The notes: a model not told the origin generated them from the sequence alone. Counted from the stretch's first letter, positions 1 to 8,674 are shown. The stretch: 62,798 nt of DNA from Phycisphaerae bacterium (GCA_028279405.1 JANQNU010000024.1:1-62798), one strand, 5' to 3'. A program made the numbers and translations.

Positions 1-1017
1 CTTTCCGACGGCTCGACGGTTGATTACGACAATCTGATCATCGCGACCGGTGCGACGCATCACTATTTCGGACACGACGAGTGGGCGGCCCACGCACCCG
101 GTCTCAAGACGATCGAGGACGCGACCCGGATCCGCGGTCGAATTCTGGGCGCATTCGAGCGGGCCGAACGTGAACCCGACCCGGCGCGTCGCCAATCGCT
201 GCTGACTTTCGTGGTGGTGGGGGCCGGCCCCACCGGGCTCGAGTTGGCCGGTGCGGTCGCTGAAATCGCGCGCCACACGCTCCGTCACGAGTTCCGCGCC
301 ATCGATCCGCGCGAGTCGCGCGTACTGCTCATCGATGCCGTCGAGCGTGTGCTACCCGGCTATCCGGAGGGACTCTCGGCCCGGGCGCAGGCGCAGGTCG
401 AGCGCATCGGGGTCCAGGTGTTGACCCGTGCCCGGGTTACCGCGATCGATCCGGAAGGTCTGATGCTCCAGCGGGGGACGGGTGACGACGATCCCGGTTT
501 GCGAATCGCGGCGCACACGGTCCTCTGGGCCGCGGGCGTTCGGGCGTCGGCACTTGCCGAGACGGTCGCGCGCCGGACCGGCTGTGCGACGGACCGTGCC
601 GGTCGTCTGCTTGTCGAGCCGGACTGTTCGCTCGCGGGCCAGCCCACGATCTACGCGATCGGGGATCTCACGAATTTTTCGCACGGCGCCGCACCGCTTC
701 CCGGGATCGCGCCAGTGGCGATGCAGCAAGGGCGCTACGTTGCGCGCCGAATCGTCGCGCGTCTACGGGGCCGGGCGCTGCCGCCATTCGCGTATAAGGA
801 TCGCGGGCAGATGGCGACCATCGGACGCGCCGCCGCTGTTGCTGACCTGCGGGGCCGGCGCCTTTCCGGGTATCTCGCCTGGCTCTGCTGGCTGTTCGTA
901 CACTTGTTTTTCCTGATCGAGTTCCAGAACCGCGTCCTGGTCCTGATCCAGTGGGCATGGAACTACGTCACCTGGAACCGTTCAGCGCGACTGATTACCG
1001 GCGAGCATCGCGAGTAA
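1..1017 (+). CDS. ndh: Type II NADH:quinone oxidoreductase (NDH-2), 5' end cut by window
   Basis: Single-subunit, non-proton-pumping flavoprotein that passes electrons from NADH to the quinone pool at the inner face of the membrane. The frame is open from the first base, so the N-terminal FAD-binding part is missing. The visible part begins with a D-x-L-I-I-ATGATHHYFGHDEW stretch typical of NDH-2. It then has the second dinucleotide-binding glycine motif (VVVGAGPTGLELAGAVAE, encoded from about 211) and the IYAIGDL segment that contacts FAD. The C-terminus has the amphipathic 'FQNRVLVLIQWAWNYVTWNRSARLITG' type of membrane anchor seen in this family. It converges on the peptidase gene that ends at 1055. 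With the futalosine genes further on, its acceptor is probably menaquinone (inference). Family assignment is secure. Confidence 0.93.
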   Translation, partial: LSDGSTVDYDNLIIATGATHHYFGHDEWAAHAPGLKTIEDATRIRGRILGAFERAEREPDPARRQSLLTFVVVGAGPTGLELAGAVAEIARHTLRHEFRAIDPRESRVLLIDAVERVLPGYPEGLSARAQAQVERIGVQVLTRARVTAIDPEGLMLQRGTGDDDPGLRIAAHTVLWAAGVRASALAETVARRTGCATDRAGRLLVEPDCSLAGQPTIYAIGDLTNFSHGAAPLPGIAPVAMQQGRYVARRIVARLRGRALPPFAYKDRGQMATIGRAAAVADLRGRRLSGYLAWLCWLFVHLFFLIEFQNRVLVLIQWAWNYVTWNRSARLITGEHRE

Positions 1018-1054
1018 TTGTCGATGAGGGGTCGTCGGGGCTGGCGAATCCGGC

Positions 1055-2413
1055 TCAGTCGCCGAAGGGTTGTCGCGGCGGGGCGGGGGGAACACCGCCG
1101 GCGGAGAAACGGGTTGGGCTGACCTCGGACTGCGCCAGTTCCGTGCTGATAATGCACCAGCCCAGATCGCTCTGGCTACCATCGGCCTTGATCGTCAATC
1201 GTCCGGGACGACTCGGGTCGAGCACATACAGGTGTTTGAGCCGCTTGCGGTGGTCTACCACGGCGCCGACGCAGACGCGCCCGTGGTCCCAGGTTCCGCT
1301 GAGGTCGTCGACCACGACCGCAGGCCAGCCCATTCCCAGGAAGCAGGTCAGGCTGGGGTGTTCCGTCTTGCAGATGTCATCGTTGCCGCCGCCCCAGTAG
1401 TACTTGCGGTCGGGATCATGTTTTTTCATGAGCCGTTCGGCACCGCGTAGTACGAAGTCCATGTTGTTGTGCGGGTATTCGCCGTTCGTGAACTCGACCG
1501 ATCGGCGCGGCGACGCGTTGAGCTTGGCTTCGTCAACGATCTTCGTGCGGGCCCAGTCCCGTTTACGGATCTTGCCGGTGTGCATGTCGAGGACATACCG
1601 CGCTGCGGCTTCGGTGATGTCCTCGATCGACACGGGGCGGCCTTTTATTTTGGCTCCGTAGTAGCGCAGCATGATCGCCGTGCAGGTTGCGAGGCACAGG
1701 TGGAACAGCGGGATATCGTAGGTTTTACCTTCGTACACGAACTGGTGGTACTGCATGTTGCTATGGTCGCGCTGAAGGTTCGGCGACAGATGCTGAGAAA
1801 GGTACTCCGCTTCCAACGCGAAGGTGTTGAAGACCAGTGCGGCGCCGCTCGTGAGCCAGAGCGTGCTACCTTCCAGGACCGCCTTGAACCGCTCGCTGTC
1901 GACTCGTTTCCATTTCTTGAAGTCCATCTGGACATGGTGCACGGTCTTGATGCGGATCTGTGCCGTCTTGAGGCCGGCGGGAACCTTGCGAACTTTGAAG
2001 AAGAACGTCACCCGTTCGGGAAAGATTCGCGGACCGTTGTCGATCGTTGCCTGCAGCCGGTAGCGCCGGCGGGCCTTCAACTCCTCCTGGAACTCGAACC
2101 GTCCGTTCTCGTCGGACGCGGTAGAAGCGAGTTCCTTGCGTCCCTTGAAGAGCTTCAGCGTTGCCGGCACGACCGGATAGTCGCTGAGGCTGACCTGTGT
2201 CGGCGCTTCGCGGTCGAACACGTTGTCCAGTCCCACCGGGATGATGCCGTCTCCGAGGGTTGCATGCTTGCTACCGGTTTTATACATCAGCCGTGAGTAG
2301 GCTTGGCCGCGAAGCCGGAAGGTTCGCCGACGGGCAAGTGTCGTTCGGTGACTCGCGCCGCGCCGGCCGCGGCTTGCTCGACGACGTCGTTTTCTTGTGG
2401 TTGTCGTGGCCAT
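1055..2413 (-). CDS. Putative C39/papain-like cysteine peptidase with Arg-rich N-terminus
   Basis: Protein of 452 residues. The first 35 residues are extremely basic (Arg-rich). Residues about 55-150 look like beta-rich repeats with an 'SDENGRFEF' turn. The C-terminal part has a C39/papain-like signature: C240-L-A-T-C-T-A-I-M-L-R-Y-Y-G places Cys240 where C39 peptidases have their nucleophile. H377 in DHGRVCVGAVV and D399 in YVLDPS match the catalytic His and Asp. The ATG at 2413 was chosen because GAGGGAAGCGG lies just before it; a longer frame upstream runs into the PAAR gene and is unlikely. It follows the PAAR gene by 20 bp in the same direction, so the two are probably co-transcribed. 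Role unknown: it could be the cargo or effector of the PAAR protein, or a processing peptidase. No signal peptide is visible. Confidence 0.72.
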   Translation of the reverse strand: MATTTTRKRRRRASRGRRGASHRTTLARRRTFRLRGQAYSRLMYKTGSKHATLGDGIIPVGLDNVFDREAPTQVSLSDYPVVPATLKLFKGRKELASTASDENGRFEFQEELKARRRYRLQATIDNGPRIFPERVTFFFKVRKVPAGLKTAQIRIKTVHHVQMDFKKWKRVDSERFKAVLEGSTLWLTSGAALVFNTFALEAEYLSQHLSPNLQRDHSNMQYHQFVYEGKTYDIPLFHLCLATCTAIMLRYYGAKIKGRPVSIEDITEAAARYVLDMHTGKIRKRDWARTKIVDEAKLNASPRRSVEFTNGEYPHNNMDFVLRGAERLMKKHDPDRKYYWGGGNDDICKTEHPSLTCFLGMGWPAVVVDDLSGTWDHGRVCVGAVVDHRKRLKHLYVLDPSRPGRLTIKADGSQSDLGWCIISTELAQSEVSPTRFSAGGVPPAPPRQPFGD

Positions 2414-2433
2414 CCGCTTCCCTCTCGTCGTCG

Positions 2434-4011
2434 TTATGAACCGTGTTCCATGAGCAGCCGCGTCTGTGTCGCCTCGTCGGCGACGCCGGTGATCGCGAGG
2501 CCGTGTTGCTGCTGGAACTCGCGCAACGCATCGCTGAGATCGTCCTCGTCCGAATGCCGATCGGGATCGAGGTGGCCCAGGTTCTCCAATCGTGCGCGGA
2601 CTCCGGCGTCGACCGTCACTGGCGCGACGGCGCCCAGATCGAGTTCGTACTCGTCCTCGTCGTCCGGCGGGCCGACACGAAGCAGGGCGCTGCGGGTGCC
2701 GCCGAGCAGCGGTACGGAGAGGTTGCCGTCGCCGTCCGTATGCCCCTCGAAGCGTTGTCCGTCCACTTCGAGTGTCCATGGGACGTTGGACCGAGGTTGG
2801 TCCTCGTCAAGTACGCGTAGCTGGAGATGTGCAGGCTCGCCGCGCCGAACGAATCGGTGGTGTCGGTCGGTCCCGCCGAGTTCGTTCTTTTCGCGAACGG
2901 CCGGCACGAAGACGTTGTCTCCGTCCTGGAGCACGTTCGGGTTGGCGCGCGCTTGGCGCAGCGGTTCGTTCGCCGAGTGCTCCCAGATCGTGTGCCAGAA
3001 GAGTCCAGACGCGAACGCAATGCTCGAAATGCAGTCGTCACGGCCCGCCTGGTGCCAACGCCCGGTCGGCTGGGCACTTCCTGCCGACACGGGATCAGTT
3101 GCATCGCGCGTTGGTGGCGAGGCTCCTGCAGGCGCAATGAAAGGCGCGCTCCCGGCGTCGAACGACCGTTGCCACGCGTCCAGGTCGAGTTTCGGGAATG
3201 AGATCCGGCAGTAGCCGGGTTCTTCCAGGCCGTTGATTCGCGCCTGCCCCTTGCCGTCGAGTGCGCCGCCGATGGCGCGACCGTCCGGGAGGGTAATGCG
3301 GTAGGGCTCGCCAACGACTGGCTGGCGGGCTTCGTCCACCAACTCGATCGAGATCCAGTGAGTTCCCGTCCCGAACTCTTGGACCGATTCGCCCGGCGGG
3401 CGCTCGGAGGATTCGTTTACGTCGGAGTCGCTGGCTCCGCCCGATTGCGATTCGTCTGTCGAGCCGTTGGCGTTGCCGTTACCGCCGTTGCCCCCGCCGG
3501 CTCCGGCCGTGCCGCTTCCGGCGAGGTCGCCGATGAGCACGCTGAGTTCGCCTGTTGCGACTTGGCCGGGCTCGCTGGTACAGACTGTGAGGTCGGCGAC
3601 GCGCGCCGCGAACTTGCCCCCGATGTAGACCGTGGCACTTCCTTTGGTGATCGTGCCTCCGACGTGGGGCTTGGGGCCACTGAACATCGGGCAAACGTGC
3701 GGGTCGCCCATGCACGCCGCGGGCTTGTTGCCGATGAACACTTGTGCTACCTGGCCGGTCGTGACAGGACCGATCGTCCCGCCGTGAGCGGTAGTATCGC
3801 CGGCGCGGGCCGCGGCCATTCCAGCGCCCGGCGTCGGTGGCCCCGGGACCGCTTCCGGTTCCGGCGCGTCCCCGTGTTCCGCTTCCCAGGCTGCCTGAGC
3901 TTCGGAGAAGCTGTGGTTTCGCACGCCGGAGGGGCGTAGCCCCCACGTGCGCGGATCATCCGGGTCGGGATAGCCGTCGTAGTAGTCCGCGATTTGCGCC
4001 GGAGTTGCCAT
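2434..4011 (-). CDS. PAAR-domain protein with LysM-like and peptidoglycan-binding-like parts
   Basis: Protein of 525 residues with a modular layout. A roughly 60-residue acidic N-terminal extension is followed by a PAAR domain (about 64-165: ARAGDTTAHGG, IGNKPAACMGD, HVGGTITKGSATVYIGGK). PAAR proteins sharpen the tip of contractile injection spikes and bind zinc through His/Cys; H76, C107, H116 and C144 are candidates. A Gly/Asn/Ser-rich linker (165-210) leads to a carboxypeptidase-regulatory-like beta domain (216-280, ISIELVDEARQPVVGEPYRI). A LysM-like stretch follows (327-372, ISSIAFASGLFWHTIWEH...NPNVLQDGDNVFVP), and the protein ends in a peptidoglycan-binding-like helix bundle (about 477-525, LSDALREFQQQHGL). 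This architecture is known from type VI-secretion-associated proteins. No Tss, VgrG or tail genes are present in the window. The neighbouring peptidase gene 20 bp downstream is the obvious partner. Confidence 0.85.
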   Translation of the reverse strand: MATPAQIADYYDGYPDPDDPRTWGLRPSGVRNHSFSEAQAAWEAEHGDAPEPEAVPGPPTPGAGMAAARAGDTTAHGGTIGPVTTGQVAQVFIGNKPAACMGDPHVCPMFSGPKPHVGGTITKGSATVYIGGKFAARVADLTVCTSEPGQVATGELSVLIGDLAGSGTAGAGGGNGGNGNANGSTDESQSGGASDSDVNESSERPPGESVQEFGTGTHWISIELVDEARQPVVGEPYRITLPDGRAIGGALDGKGQARINGLEEPGYCRISFPKLDLDAWQRSFDAGSAPFIAPAGASPPTRDATDPVSAGSAQPTGRWHQAGRDDCISSIAFASGLFWHTIWEHSANEPLRQARANPNVLQDGDNVFVPAVREKNELGGTDRHHRFVRRGEPAHLQLRVLDEDQPRSNVPWTLEVDGQRFEGHTDGDGNLSVPLLGGTRSALLRVGPPDDEDEYELDLGAVAPVTVDAGVRARLENLGHLDPDRHSDEDDLSDALREFQQQHGLAITGVADEATQTRLLMEHGS

Positions 4012-4325
4012 AGTCGCTGCCGCTTGCCTCCAGGCCGGACCCCATGGGAGTTCAGGGAGCGCCGATCTTCCCTGGGCGATTGTTTCCGATCACGACTCAC
4101 GCCCAATCTGCCGGCGGTCGCTTCGCTTCCGTCCGCGGCGCCCGAAAAACCCGCTGGGAACGTCGCGCAAAACCCGCTACTGAAGGAAAGGCGGCCGCTT
4201 CGCCGATTTTGCGGTCCATCGTCGTGCAGTCTTCGTGCTGAGTGACGAGAACCGACGCCGGAGGATCGCGCCGGTTGCCCAATGCCCTATGATGGCCGTA
4301 CGCGAACTGAAAGGAGCCGATTCAG
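4012..4325. other. Intergenic region between divergent genes
   Basis: About 310 bases separate the minus-strand PAAR gene from the plus-strand lipoprotein gene, so promoters for both should lie here. I see no convincing -35/-10 pair, hairpin or conserved reading frame. The only clear signal is the AAAGGAG ribosome binding site at about 4310-4316 in front of the ATG at 4326. Confidence 0.5.
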
Positions 4326-5489
4326 ATGAGCCACGCGAGTCTCTTGGTCCCCGGTGCGCTGTTCGTGGCGCTGTCGCTGGGTGGGTGCCCTCCAGTACCC
4401 ACCCCGATCCCCGACGGCAACGGTAACGGCAATCAGACCGATCAGCCCAACAACAACCAGAACCAGAACCAGAACCAGAACAGTGCCAACGACAATGGCG
4501 GCCCGTCCAACGGGAATGCCAACGATTCGACCAACGCCAACGAATCTCCGGAAGCGACCCCTGACCCGCGCGTCTTCGGCGACGGCTCCGCGGGGGCGCT
4601 GCGCGTGCAGTCCGATATTCGGCTGGGGGATCAAGGCGACGTGAATCTGCAGTTTACCGAAGTCGTCATCGATCCCGGCGTGACCCTGACGGTCCAGAGT
4701 GGCACCGTCATTCGTTGTACGGGCGAGTTCCGCAATTACGGCACGATCGTCGTTCAGACGGGGACCGAGGGCGCCTTGCGCAGCGGATTCGACGACTCCA
4801 CGCAGGACGGCACCTCTCACCCGCCCGAGCCCGGAATCAGCACCCGGGCCGCGGCTGGTGGTGAACTCGGCGGGCAGGATTCCGGTCGCGCCGGCGGCGG
4901 CGAAGGAACCGGGCTGTCCGAGTTCGAGTCCCGTCAGAATCTGCTGGTCGGCGTGAAGGCCGGCGGTGGCGGCGGCGCTGCGTTCGGGTCCGGCGCTTCC
5001 GGCGGAGGGTCGGTCGCGATTCTCGCTGGAGCGGACCTCATGAACGACGGGATGATCCTCGCCGATGGCGACGACGCGATCGAAGGCGGCGGCGGCGGGG
5101 CCGGCGGTGTGATTACGCTCGCGTCATTCACCAGTGTCAGCAACACCGCAAACGGCATCGTCATGGCCAATGGCGGTGCAGGCGGAGACGCAACCTCCGA
5201 CTCCGGGCCCGGTGGTGGCGGCGGCGGCGGAATCGTGCACATGCTGGCCCCCGATGTCGTGGACGACGGAAACGTGTTCGCCCTCGGCGGGAACGCCGGC
5301 GCGAACGGCACCGCCGACTCCATCACTTCAGAGACCCGTGCCGGTGGCGGCGGCGGCGGGGCTGCCGGCGGTGACGGTGGTCGGGGCGGGGGGATCCCCG
5401 GCGGCATGCCGGCAACGCCAAACGGGGCGACCGACGGCGCCGAAGGTTTCTCGCTCCAGACCACGGTGAACCCCACGGCGTTGCTGTGA
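4326..5489 (+). CDS. Glycine-rich lipoprotein with Asn/Gln-rich linker
   Basis: Protein of 387 residues. The signal peptide ends in a lipobox (LGGC, Cys21), so it is predicted to be lipidated and exported. A low-complexity linker of N, Q and D follows (about 28-75), including a short tandem of NQ repeats. The rest alternates short beta-strand-like segments with Gly-rich loops (AGGGGGAAFGSGASGGGS, GGGGGAGGVITLAS, GPGGGGGGGIVHMLAPD), a pattern seen in surface beta-helix proteins. An 'FTEVVIDPGVTLTVQSGTVIRCTGEF' stretch supports a right-handed beta-helix-like fold. A strong AAAGGAG site precedes the ATG. Its last codons overlap the next gene (GTGA), so translation is probably coupled. Function unknown; it resembles planctomycete cell-surface proteins. 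Confidence 0.75.
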   Translation: MSHASLLVPGALFVALSLGGCPPVPTPIPDGNGNGNQTDQPNNNQNQNQNQNSANDNGGPSNGNANDSTNANESPEATPDPRVFGDGSAGALRVQSDIRLGDQGDVNLQFTEVVIDPGVTLTVQSGTVIRCTGEFRNYGTIVVQTGTEGALRSGFDDSTQDGTSHPPEPGISTRAAAGGELGGQDSGRAGGGEGTGLSEFESRQNLLVGVKAGGGGGAAFGSGASGGGSVAILAGADLMNDGMILADGDDAIEGGGGGAGGVITLASFTSVSNTANGIVMANGGAGGDATSDSGPGGGGGGGIVHMLAPDVVDDGNVFALGGNAGANGTADSITSETRAGGGGGGAAGGDGGRGGGIPGGMPATPNGATDGAEGFSLQTTVNPTALL

Positions 5490-6238
5490 GCCGCAGGTCG
5501 CGAAGAGGTCGATCGTCCGGATTGTACGACGCGCCGTTGGCAATGGTGCATCACGAGGGCTTTGGCGACTTCTCGCGGGAGGCGGCCCCGGATATCCTGA
5601 TGCGCCTTCGGGCTGCGGGCATCCACGACGGTACAGTCGTCGAACTCGGCTGCGGCAGCGGAATCCTCGCTGGCGCCCTGATCCGCGCGGGATTCGACGT
5701 TGTCGGGTACGACCAATCAGCGGCTTTGATCGATCTGGCGCGTCGACAGGCACCTACGGCAACCTTCCATGTCGGGTCGCTCTACGACGCCGAGTTGCCC
5801 ACCTGCGTGGCGGTCGTTTCCGTTGGCGAGTGCCTGAACTACCTGCAGCCCGGCATGATCCGGAGGAAACCGGTTCCGACACGATTGTTCCAGCGGGTCT
5901 TCCGTGCGCTACGTCCAGGCGGCATGCTGCTATTCGATCTCGCCACCCCGCGTCGGGCACGACGGGAGCACCGACACGTCGAGGCGCAGCACTGGTCGAT
6001 GCTGCTCGACATCGTACCGATCCGCGAACGCGATCAGCTGGTGCGCGAGATCGTCACATTTTCGCGATCCGCCCGCGGCTACGAACGCTCGTTCGAACGT
6101 CACCGGCTTCAACTCTATCGTCCGAGCGACGTGCTGGCGGTGTTGCGCTCCGTGGGATTCCGGTCCCGCGCCGCTCGATCCTACGGGGAGCATCCATTTC
6201 CACGCGGCCTGACGGCGTTCGTCGCGCGCGTTCCCTGA
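5486..6238 (+). CDS. Class I SAM-dependent methyltransferase
   Basis: Protein of 250 residues with the Rossmann-like methyltransferase core. Motif I is VVELGCGSGILAGAL (about residues 51-65), followed by the acidic end of strand 2 (VVGYDQSAALIDLA) and the LRPGGMLLFDLATP motif near residue 145. It starts with GTG at 5486 inside the stop of the lipoprotein gene (GTGA overlap), which argues for translational coupling. The substrate cannot be told from sequence. The physical coupling to a surface lipoprotein is odd and may only reflect compact gene packing. The C-terminal half (RSYGEHPFPRGLTAFVARVP) fits small-molecule methyltransferases rather than RNA methyltransferases, but this is weak evidence. 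Confidence 0.85.
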   Translation: MSRRSRRGRSSGLYDAPLAMVHHEGFGDFSREAAPDILMRLRAAGIHDGTVVELGCGSGILAGALIRAGFDVVGYDQSAALIDLARRQAPTATFHVGSLYDAELPTCVAVVSVGECLNYLQPGMIRRKPVPTRLFQRVFRALRPGGMLLFDLATPRRARREHRHVEAQHWSMLLDIVPIRERDQLVREIVTFSRSARGYERSFERHRLQLYRPSDVLAVLRSVGFRSRAARSYGEHPFPRGLTAFVARVP

Positions 6239-6328
6239 CCCGTCGTCGATCGCTCCGTTTTCGCCGACGGCCACACGGTTTACAATAACGGTCGAGTATG
6301 AGTCCGTCAGACCCGGAAGGGGTGCCCG

Positions 6329-6856
6329 TTGGCCGAAGCCGAAATCAACCTGACCGATCTACGCATCATCCATTATCCGGACCCGCGGTTGCGCCGGAAA
6401 TGTGCCCCGGTCACGAACGTCGATGACTCGATTCGGCAGCTCGCTCATCGGATGTTCGAGCTGATGCGCGAATCGCGCGGCGTGGGTCTGGCGGCGCCGC
6501 AGGTCGGCGTTCCGTTGCGGCTGTTCGTCATGAACCACACAGGCGATCCCGCAGACGACCGGGTCATCATCAATCCGCAGATCGAACAGCGTTCTGGGAT
6601 GGCCGAGGCGGAAGAAGGCTGCCTGTCGATCCCCGGAGTCAACGTCCAGGTCCGTCGGCCGAGCCGTTGCCGCTTGGTTGCGACCGACCTCGATGGGAAC
6701 GAGGTCGTTTCCGAGGCCGATGAGCTCCAGGCCCGTGTCTGGCAGCACGAGTCGGACCACCTGGATGGAGTGCTGATTATCGATCGGATGAACGCGGCCG
6801 ACCGAATCGCCGTCCGCAAGATCCTCCGCGGCCTCGAGGACGGTTACGTCCGATAG
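6329..6856 (+). CDS. def: Peptide deformylase
   Basis: Removes the formyl group from the N-terminal methionine of nascent proteins; metal-dependent and cytosolic. All three family motifs are present in a 175-residue protein: GVGLAAPQVG (51-60), EEGCLS (95-100, with metal-binding Cys98) and H140-ESD-H144 with the catalytic Glu. The start is TTG at 6329, preceded by GGAAGGGG. A TACAAT -10-like hexamer lies at 6281-6286, about 40 bases upstream, but its -35 is poor. The C-terminal tail after the third motif is of usual length. No fmt gene is adjacent. A loose hairpin (6867-6876 with 6900-6909, one wobble, TTTT at the end) follows the stop and could be a weak terminator. Confidence 0.97.
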   Translation: MAEAEINLTDLRIIHYPDPRLRRKCAPVTNVDDSIRQLAHRMFELMRESRGVGLAAPQVGVPLRLFVMNHTGDPADDRVIINPQIEQRSGMAEAEEGCLSIPGVNVQVRRPSRCRLVATDLDGNEVVSEADELQARVWQHESDHLDGVLIIDRMNAADRIAVRKILRGLEDGYVR

Positions 6857-6924
6857 TTTTCTGAAAAAAACCGGCGATTTTTCAATTATGGGTGTTTGCC
6901 GCTGGTTTTGAAGAAAAAAACTCC

Positions 6925-6953
6925 TTGCGTTTCGGTGTTCGGTTAGACATACT
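6925..6953 (+). promoter_or_regulatory. Possible promoter of the dockerin-tailed protein gene
   Basis: TTGCGT at 6925-6930 and CATACT at 6948-6953 are separated by 17 bases, upstream of the gene starting at 7044. Matches to consensus are moderate (3/6 and 4/6), so this is tentative. Confidence 0.35.
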
Positions 6954-7043
6954 GTGCAGCTAACGTCAAGGACATGATGTCTCGGTCTGTCGGCTTGGAG
7001 GGCGGCAGGCTCCCGTCAAATGATCCGCATGAGGAGAGCGCTT

Positions 7044-8525
7044 GTGAAGAAACTAGTATTAGCCCCGGTCTGTATCACCGTCCTCGCCTATGCCGTGATG
7101 GCGACCCAGTCGACGCCGTCGGCGACGAAGGCTGAGGATCTGCAATCGACCCCGGTCGCGGAAGCGTCCGCGTTGGACACGCATGAGCATGGCCATATTG
7201 ACGGTGAAATCCTCGGTGGCGGCGCTGCCGACGTGATTTGCGGCGACATTACCGGCCCCTGGCGCTGGGGCAACGTCGGCGACACGACCGGCTACTCCAT
7301 CGGAACCAGCTCCTGCAACATCGGTAACGTCAACCTGAACTGGATCGAGAACAGCGACGACCACCCGGTCATCGCTCAGAACATGTACCGTCTCAACGAC
7401 GGCATCCTCGAGCAGATCGGCGTTGGCTGGCTCAAGCACAGCTTCTGTGCACTGCAGCTCTCCGGTCTCTGCCAGGCTTGCCAGAACCCGTTCCCGGGCT
7501 GCCCGAGCTTCCTCGGACCGGGCTGCAACGACCCCTACACGGCCCAGCGTAACGGTGGCCAGCCGCGTCTTGGACCGCGCTTCGAGGTCAACGCCTTCAC
7601 CGGCGTCTTCCCCTGGCCGCACACGGCGCGCGGCGTTTCCGGCAACAAGACCTACAAGCGTATTCAGGTCAAGCTCGCTGATGTCGACGCTGCCAACTAC
7701 CCGAACGCCACGTTCTACGGCGAAGGCCAGTACGTTGCGTTCGACGATTCGCAGGCCGGCAATCAGTTCAACAATGCGACTCACAAGCGCATGTTCCGCT
7801 CGAACAACACTGGCGACGGCTGGAACTTCTTCTTCACCGGTACTCCGACGCGCGTCGCCGCGATCTATGCTTGGGAGTCCGCCGGTGCGACCGTCCAGGA
7901 AGTCTTCGTTCCTGGCGAAGGTCTCCTCAACGTCGGCTACAACGTCACCGATAACGGCGACGGCACCTTCCACTACGAGTACGCGGTTCACAACCAGAAC
8001 TCGCACCGTAGCGTCGGCTCGTTCTCGGTTCCGGTCAGCGATCTGGTCGCTGTCAACAACATTGGCTTCCACGATGTCAACTACCACAGTGGTGAGCCCT
8101 ACGATGGCACCGATTGGCCGGGCGCCCACGCTGGCGGCGAGGTGAGCTGGGCCACGGACAGCTTCTTCACGAACCAGAACGCGAACGCGATTCGCTGGGG
8201 CACGATGTACAACTTCCGCTTCGACAGCCCCAACCCGCCGGAAGAGGGCGTGGCCACGCTGGGTATGTTCCGTCCGGGCGTTGCTCCGACCGTTACCGTC
8301 AACGTGATGGTTCCGGCTGCCCCGACTGTCTTGATCGGCGACATGAACTGCGACGGCGTCGTCAGCGTTGGCGACATCAACGCGTTCGTGCTGGCCCTGA
8401 CCGACGCCCGCGCCTACGAGAACGCATTCCCGGATTGCAACATCCTCAATGGTGACTGCAACGATGACGGGAACGTCACTGTCGGCGACATCAACTGCTT
8501 CGTCGCTCTCGTGACCGGTGGCTAA
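7044..8525 (+). CDS. Secreted protein with C-terminal dockerin-like repeats
   Basis: Protein of 493 residues. GTG at 7044 is preferred to the ATG at 7020 because GAGGAG (7031-7036) sits 7 bases before it, and it yields a clean signal peptide (MKKLVLAPVCITVLAYAVMA). The central region is unlike families I know: Cys-containing loops near residues 130-170 (CALQLSGLCQACQNPFPGCPSF), then beta-rich sequence with TFHYEYAVHNQNSHRS. The C-terminus holds two calcium-binding dockerin-type repeats (GDMNCDGVVSVGDINAF and GDCNDDGNVTVGDINCF). Such tails are common in planctomycete secreted proteins. Codon use favours C-ending codons (AAC, ATC, TTC), which suggests high expression. A strong terminator follows at 8575. 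Confidence 0.85.
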   Translation: MKKLVLAPVCITVLAYAVMATQSTPSATKAEDLQSTPVAEASALDTHEHGHIDGEILGGGAADVICGDITGPWRWGNVGDTTGYSIGTSSCNIGNVNLNWIENSDDHPVIAQNMYRLNDGILEQIGVGWLKHSFCALQLSGLCQACQNPFPGCPSFLGPGCNDPYTAQRNGGQPRLGPRFEVNAFTGVFPWPHTARGVSGNKTYKRIQVKLADVDAANYPNATFYGEGQYVAFDDSQAGNQFNNATHKRMFRSNNTGDGWNFFFTGTPTRVAAIYAWESAGATVQEVFVPGEGLLNVGYNVTDNGDGTFHYEYAVHNQNSHRSVGSFSVPVSDLVAVNNIGFHDVNYHSGEPYDGTDWPGAHAGGEVSWATDSFFTNQNANAIRWGTMYNFRFDSPNPPEEGVATLGMFRPGVAPTVTVNVMVPAAPTVLIGDMNCDGVVSVGDINAFVLALTDARAYENAFPDCNILNGDCNDDGNVTVGDINCFVALVTGG

Positions 8526-8540
8526 GCACGGCCGCTGATC

Positions 8541-8558
8541 GGTCAGCGATTGCTGACC
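8541..8558 (+). other. Small perfect hairpin after the dockerin-tailed gene
   Basis: GGTCAGC-GATT-GCTGACC forms a 7-bp stem with a 4-base loop, 15 bases after the stop codon. It lies just upstream of the main terminator and may add to 3'-end stability. Confidence 0.45.
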
Positions 8559-8574
8559 TAACCGGATCTTGATT

Positions 8575-8611
8575 GACCGCGGCGGGCACTCGCTCGTCGC
8601 GGTCTTTCTTT
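8575..8611 (+). terminator. Rho-independent terminator
   Basis: GACCGCGGCG (8575-8584) pairs with CGTCGCGGTC (8595-8604) with one G-U pair and a 10-base loop. TTTCTTT follows. It ends the dockerin-tailed gene and rules out an upstream start (TTG at 8573) for the next reading frame. Confidence 0.85.
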
Positions 8612-8674
8612 GCGCGCCGGGTACGGGGTGGCGATGCGCTCCCAATTGGACGGATGCCGTCTAGAATGCGTGGG

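Noticed and set aside
4440-4485. Tandem AACCAG repeats as a possible CRISPR or VNTR
   Set aside because: They code for an NQ-rich protein linker and lack spacers; at most a coding microsatellite.
7059-8645. 528-residue open frame opposite the dockerin gene
   Set aside because: Overlaps a strong terminator and gene with signal peptide; Val/Asp/Arg-rich shadow.
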